Source of the DNA: Vulcanibacillus modesticaldus
GTDB taxonomy: Bacteria > Bacillota > Bacilli > Tepidibacillales > Tepidibacillaceae
Assembly: GCF_001730235.1 (NCBI RefSeq)
Contig: NZ_MIJF01000015.1
Coordinates: 1-37,950, forward strand
Length of the DNA stretch: 37,950 nt
Direction: 5' to 3'
Both the position numbers and the translations under genes were made by a program. The notes beneath the pieces are model-generated. The model was not told where the DNA came from. It did not search any database and saw only the letters and a list, made by a program, of their open reading frames with translations. This document shows, piece by piece, positions 37,854 to 37,950 of the stretch. Every line of letters begins with the position of its first letter. The first letter of the stretch is position 1.

Positions 37854-37950
37854 ATGTCTAAAGTTATTTCTTTGTTGCTACTATACATTGAGGTTCAAAA
37901 TAAAATCATTGTTTATTTGATGGGGGCATTGCTTGGTAAGAATTCTCTTC
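37854..37950 (+). CDS. Start of an unidentified ORF, cut by the window edge
   Basis: AAAGGAGGCGGCAAAC precedes TTG-ATG and a hydrophobic N-terminus reading SKVISLLLLYIEVQNKIIVY and then LMGALLGKNSL. The window ends after 32 codons. I do not recognise it with confidence. Some DDE transposases begin with a similar hydrophobic helix, and the repeat upstream would fit, but a membrane-protein start is equally possible. Confidence 0.55.
   Translation, partial: MSKVISLLLLYIEVQNKIIVYLMGALLGKNSL

Overview
The window is a 37.95 kb stretch of an AT-rich Bacillales chromosome. The evidence is the CtsR-regulated clpP, the cggR-gap-pgk-tpiA-gpmI-eno operon with its CggR operator, sigma-54, the secG-est-rnr-smpB-ssrA block, strong AGGAGG-type ribosome binding sites and candidate Spo0A boxes. 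A spore-forming, possibly thermophilic Bacillaceae near Tepidibacillus or Vulcanibacillus is my guess from gene content; nothing in the sequence proves it. Most genes are chromosomal housekeeping. Mobile DNA is confined to the left edge (an IS3-type end) and perhaps the right edge.

Layout. 1-243: end of an IS3-family element with the transposase OrfA start, about 30 bp downstream of clpP and read in the same direction. 273-1184: clpP with a CtsR operator over its -35 box, and tRNA-Arg(CCG), both on the minus strand. 1249-2580: rpoN. 2698-3006: a small membrane protein. 3156-10386: the central glycolytic operon, with promoter, CggR operator, a cggR-gap intercistronic stem-loop, a gap-pgk hairpin and a terminator after eno. 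10390-11556: a 56-residue acidic protein and an EamA transporter (minus). 11772-14480: aconitase, followed by an odd inverted-repeat element. 14765-21518: secG, est, rnr, smpB and ssrA, with a GGDEF-EAL gene lodged between rnr and smpB. 21536-24645: a minimal chemoreceptor, then a c-di-GMP-I riboswitch and terminator in front of a FapA (DUF342) gene. 24646-27304: fetAB-like metal exporter genes, divergent from a NifX-like protein with a 21-histidine tail, then a DUF134 regulator. 27384-28034: a DUF1906 protein. 28134-33415: a DUF6125 protein, an acyl-CoA dehydrogenase and the fused isobutyryl-CoA mutase IcmF. 33435-37680: pckA (with CcpN-like boxes), ispH, an FG-GAP beta-propeller protein and a DUF2892 membrane protein. 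37854-end: a truncated ORF.

How the genes work together. The glycolytic operon and pckA are opposite arms of carbon flow and carry the regulatory sites known from Bacillus (CggR, CcpN). The GGDEF-EAL protein, chemoreceptor and riboswitch-controlled FapA form a c-di-GMP/motility neighbourhood. fetAB, the His-rich protein and DUF134 look like a metal-handling neighbourhood. DUF6125, acyl-CoA dehydrogenase and IcmF look like branched acyl-CoA metabolism.

The most unusual observation is in that last group. The DUF6125 and icmF genes both lack a ribosome binding site next to their start codon. Each instead has a strong Shine-Dalgarno sequence 63-70 bases upstream, separated from the start by a long hairpin that would bring the two together. 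The hairpin arms of the two leaders resemble each other, which suggests a shared RNA element that controls translation.
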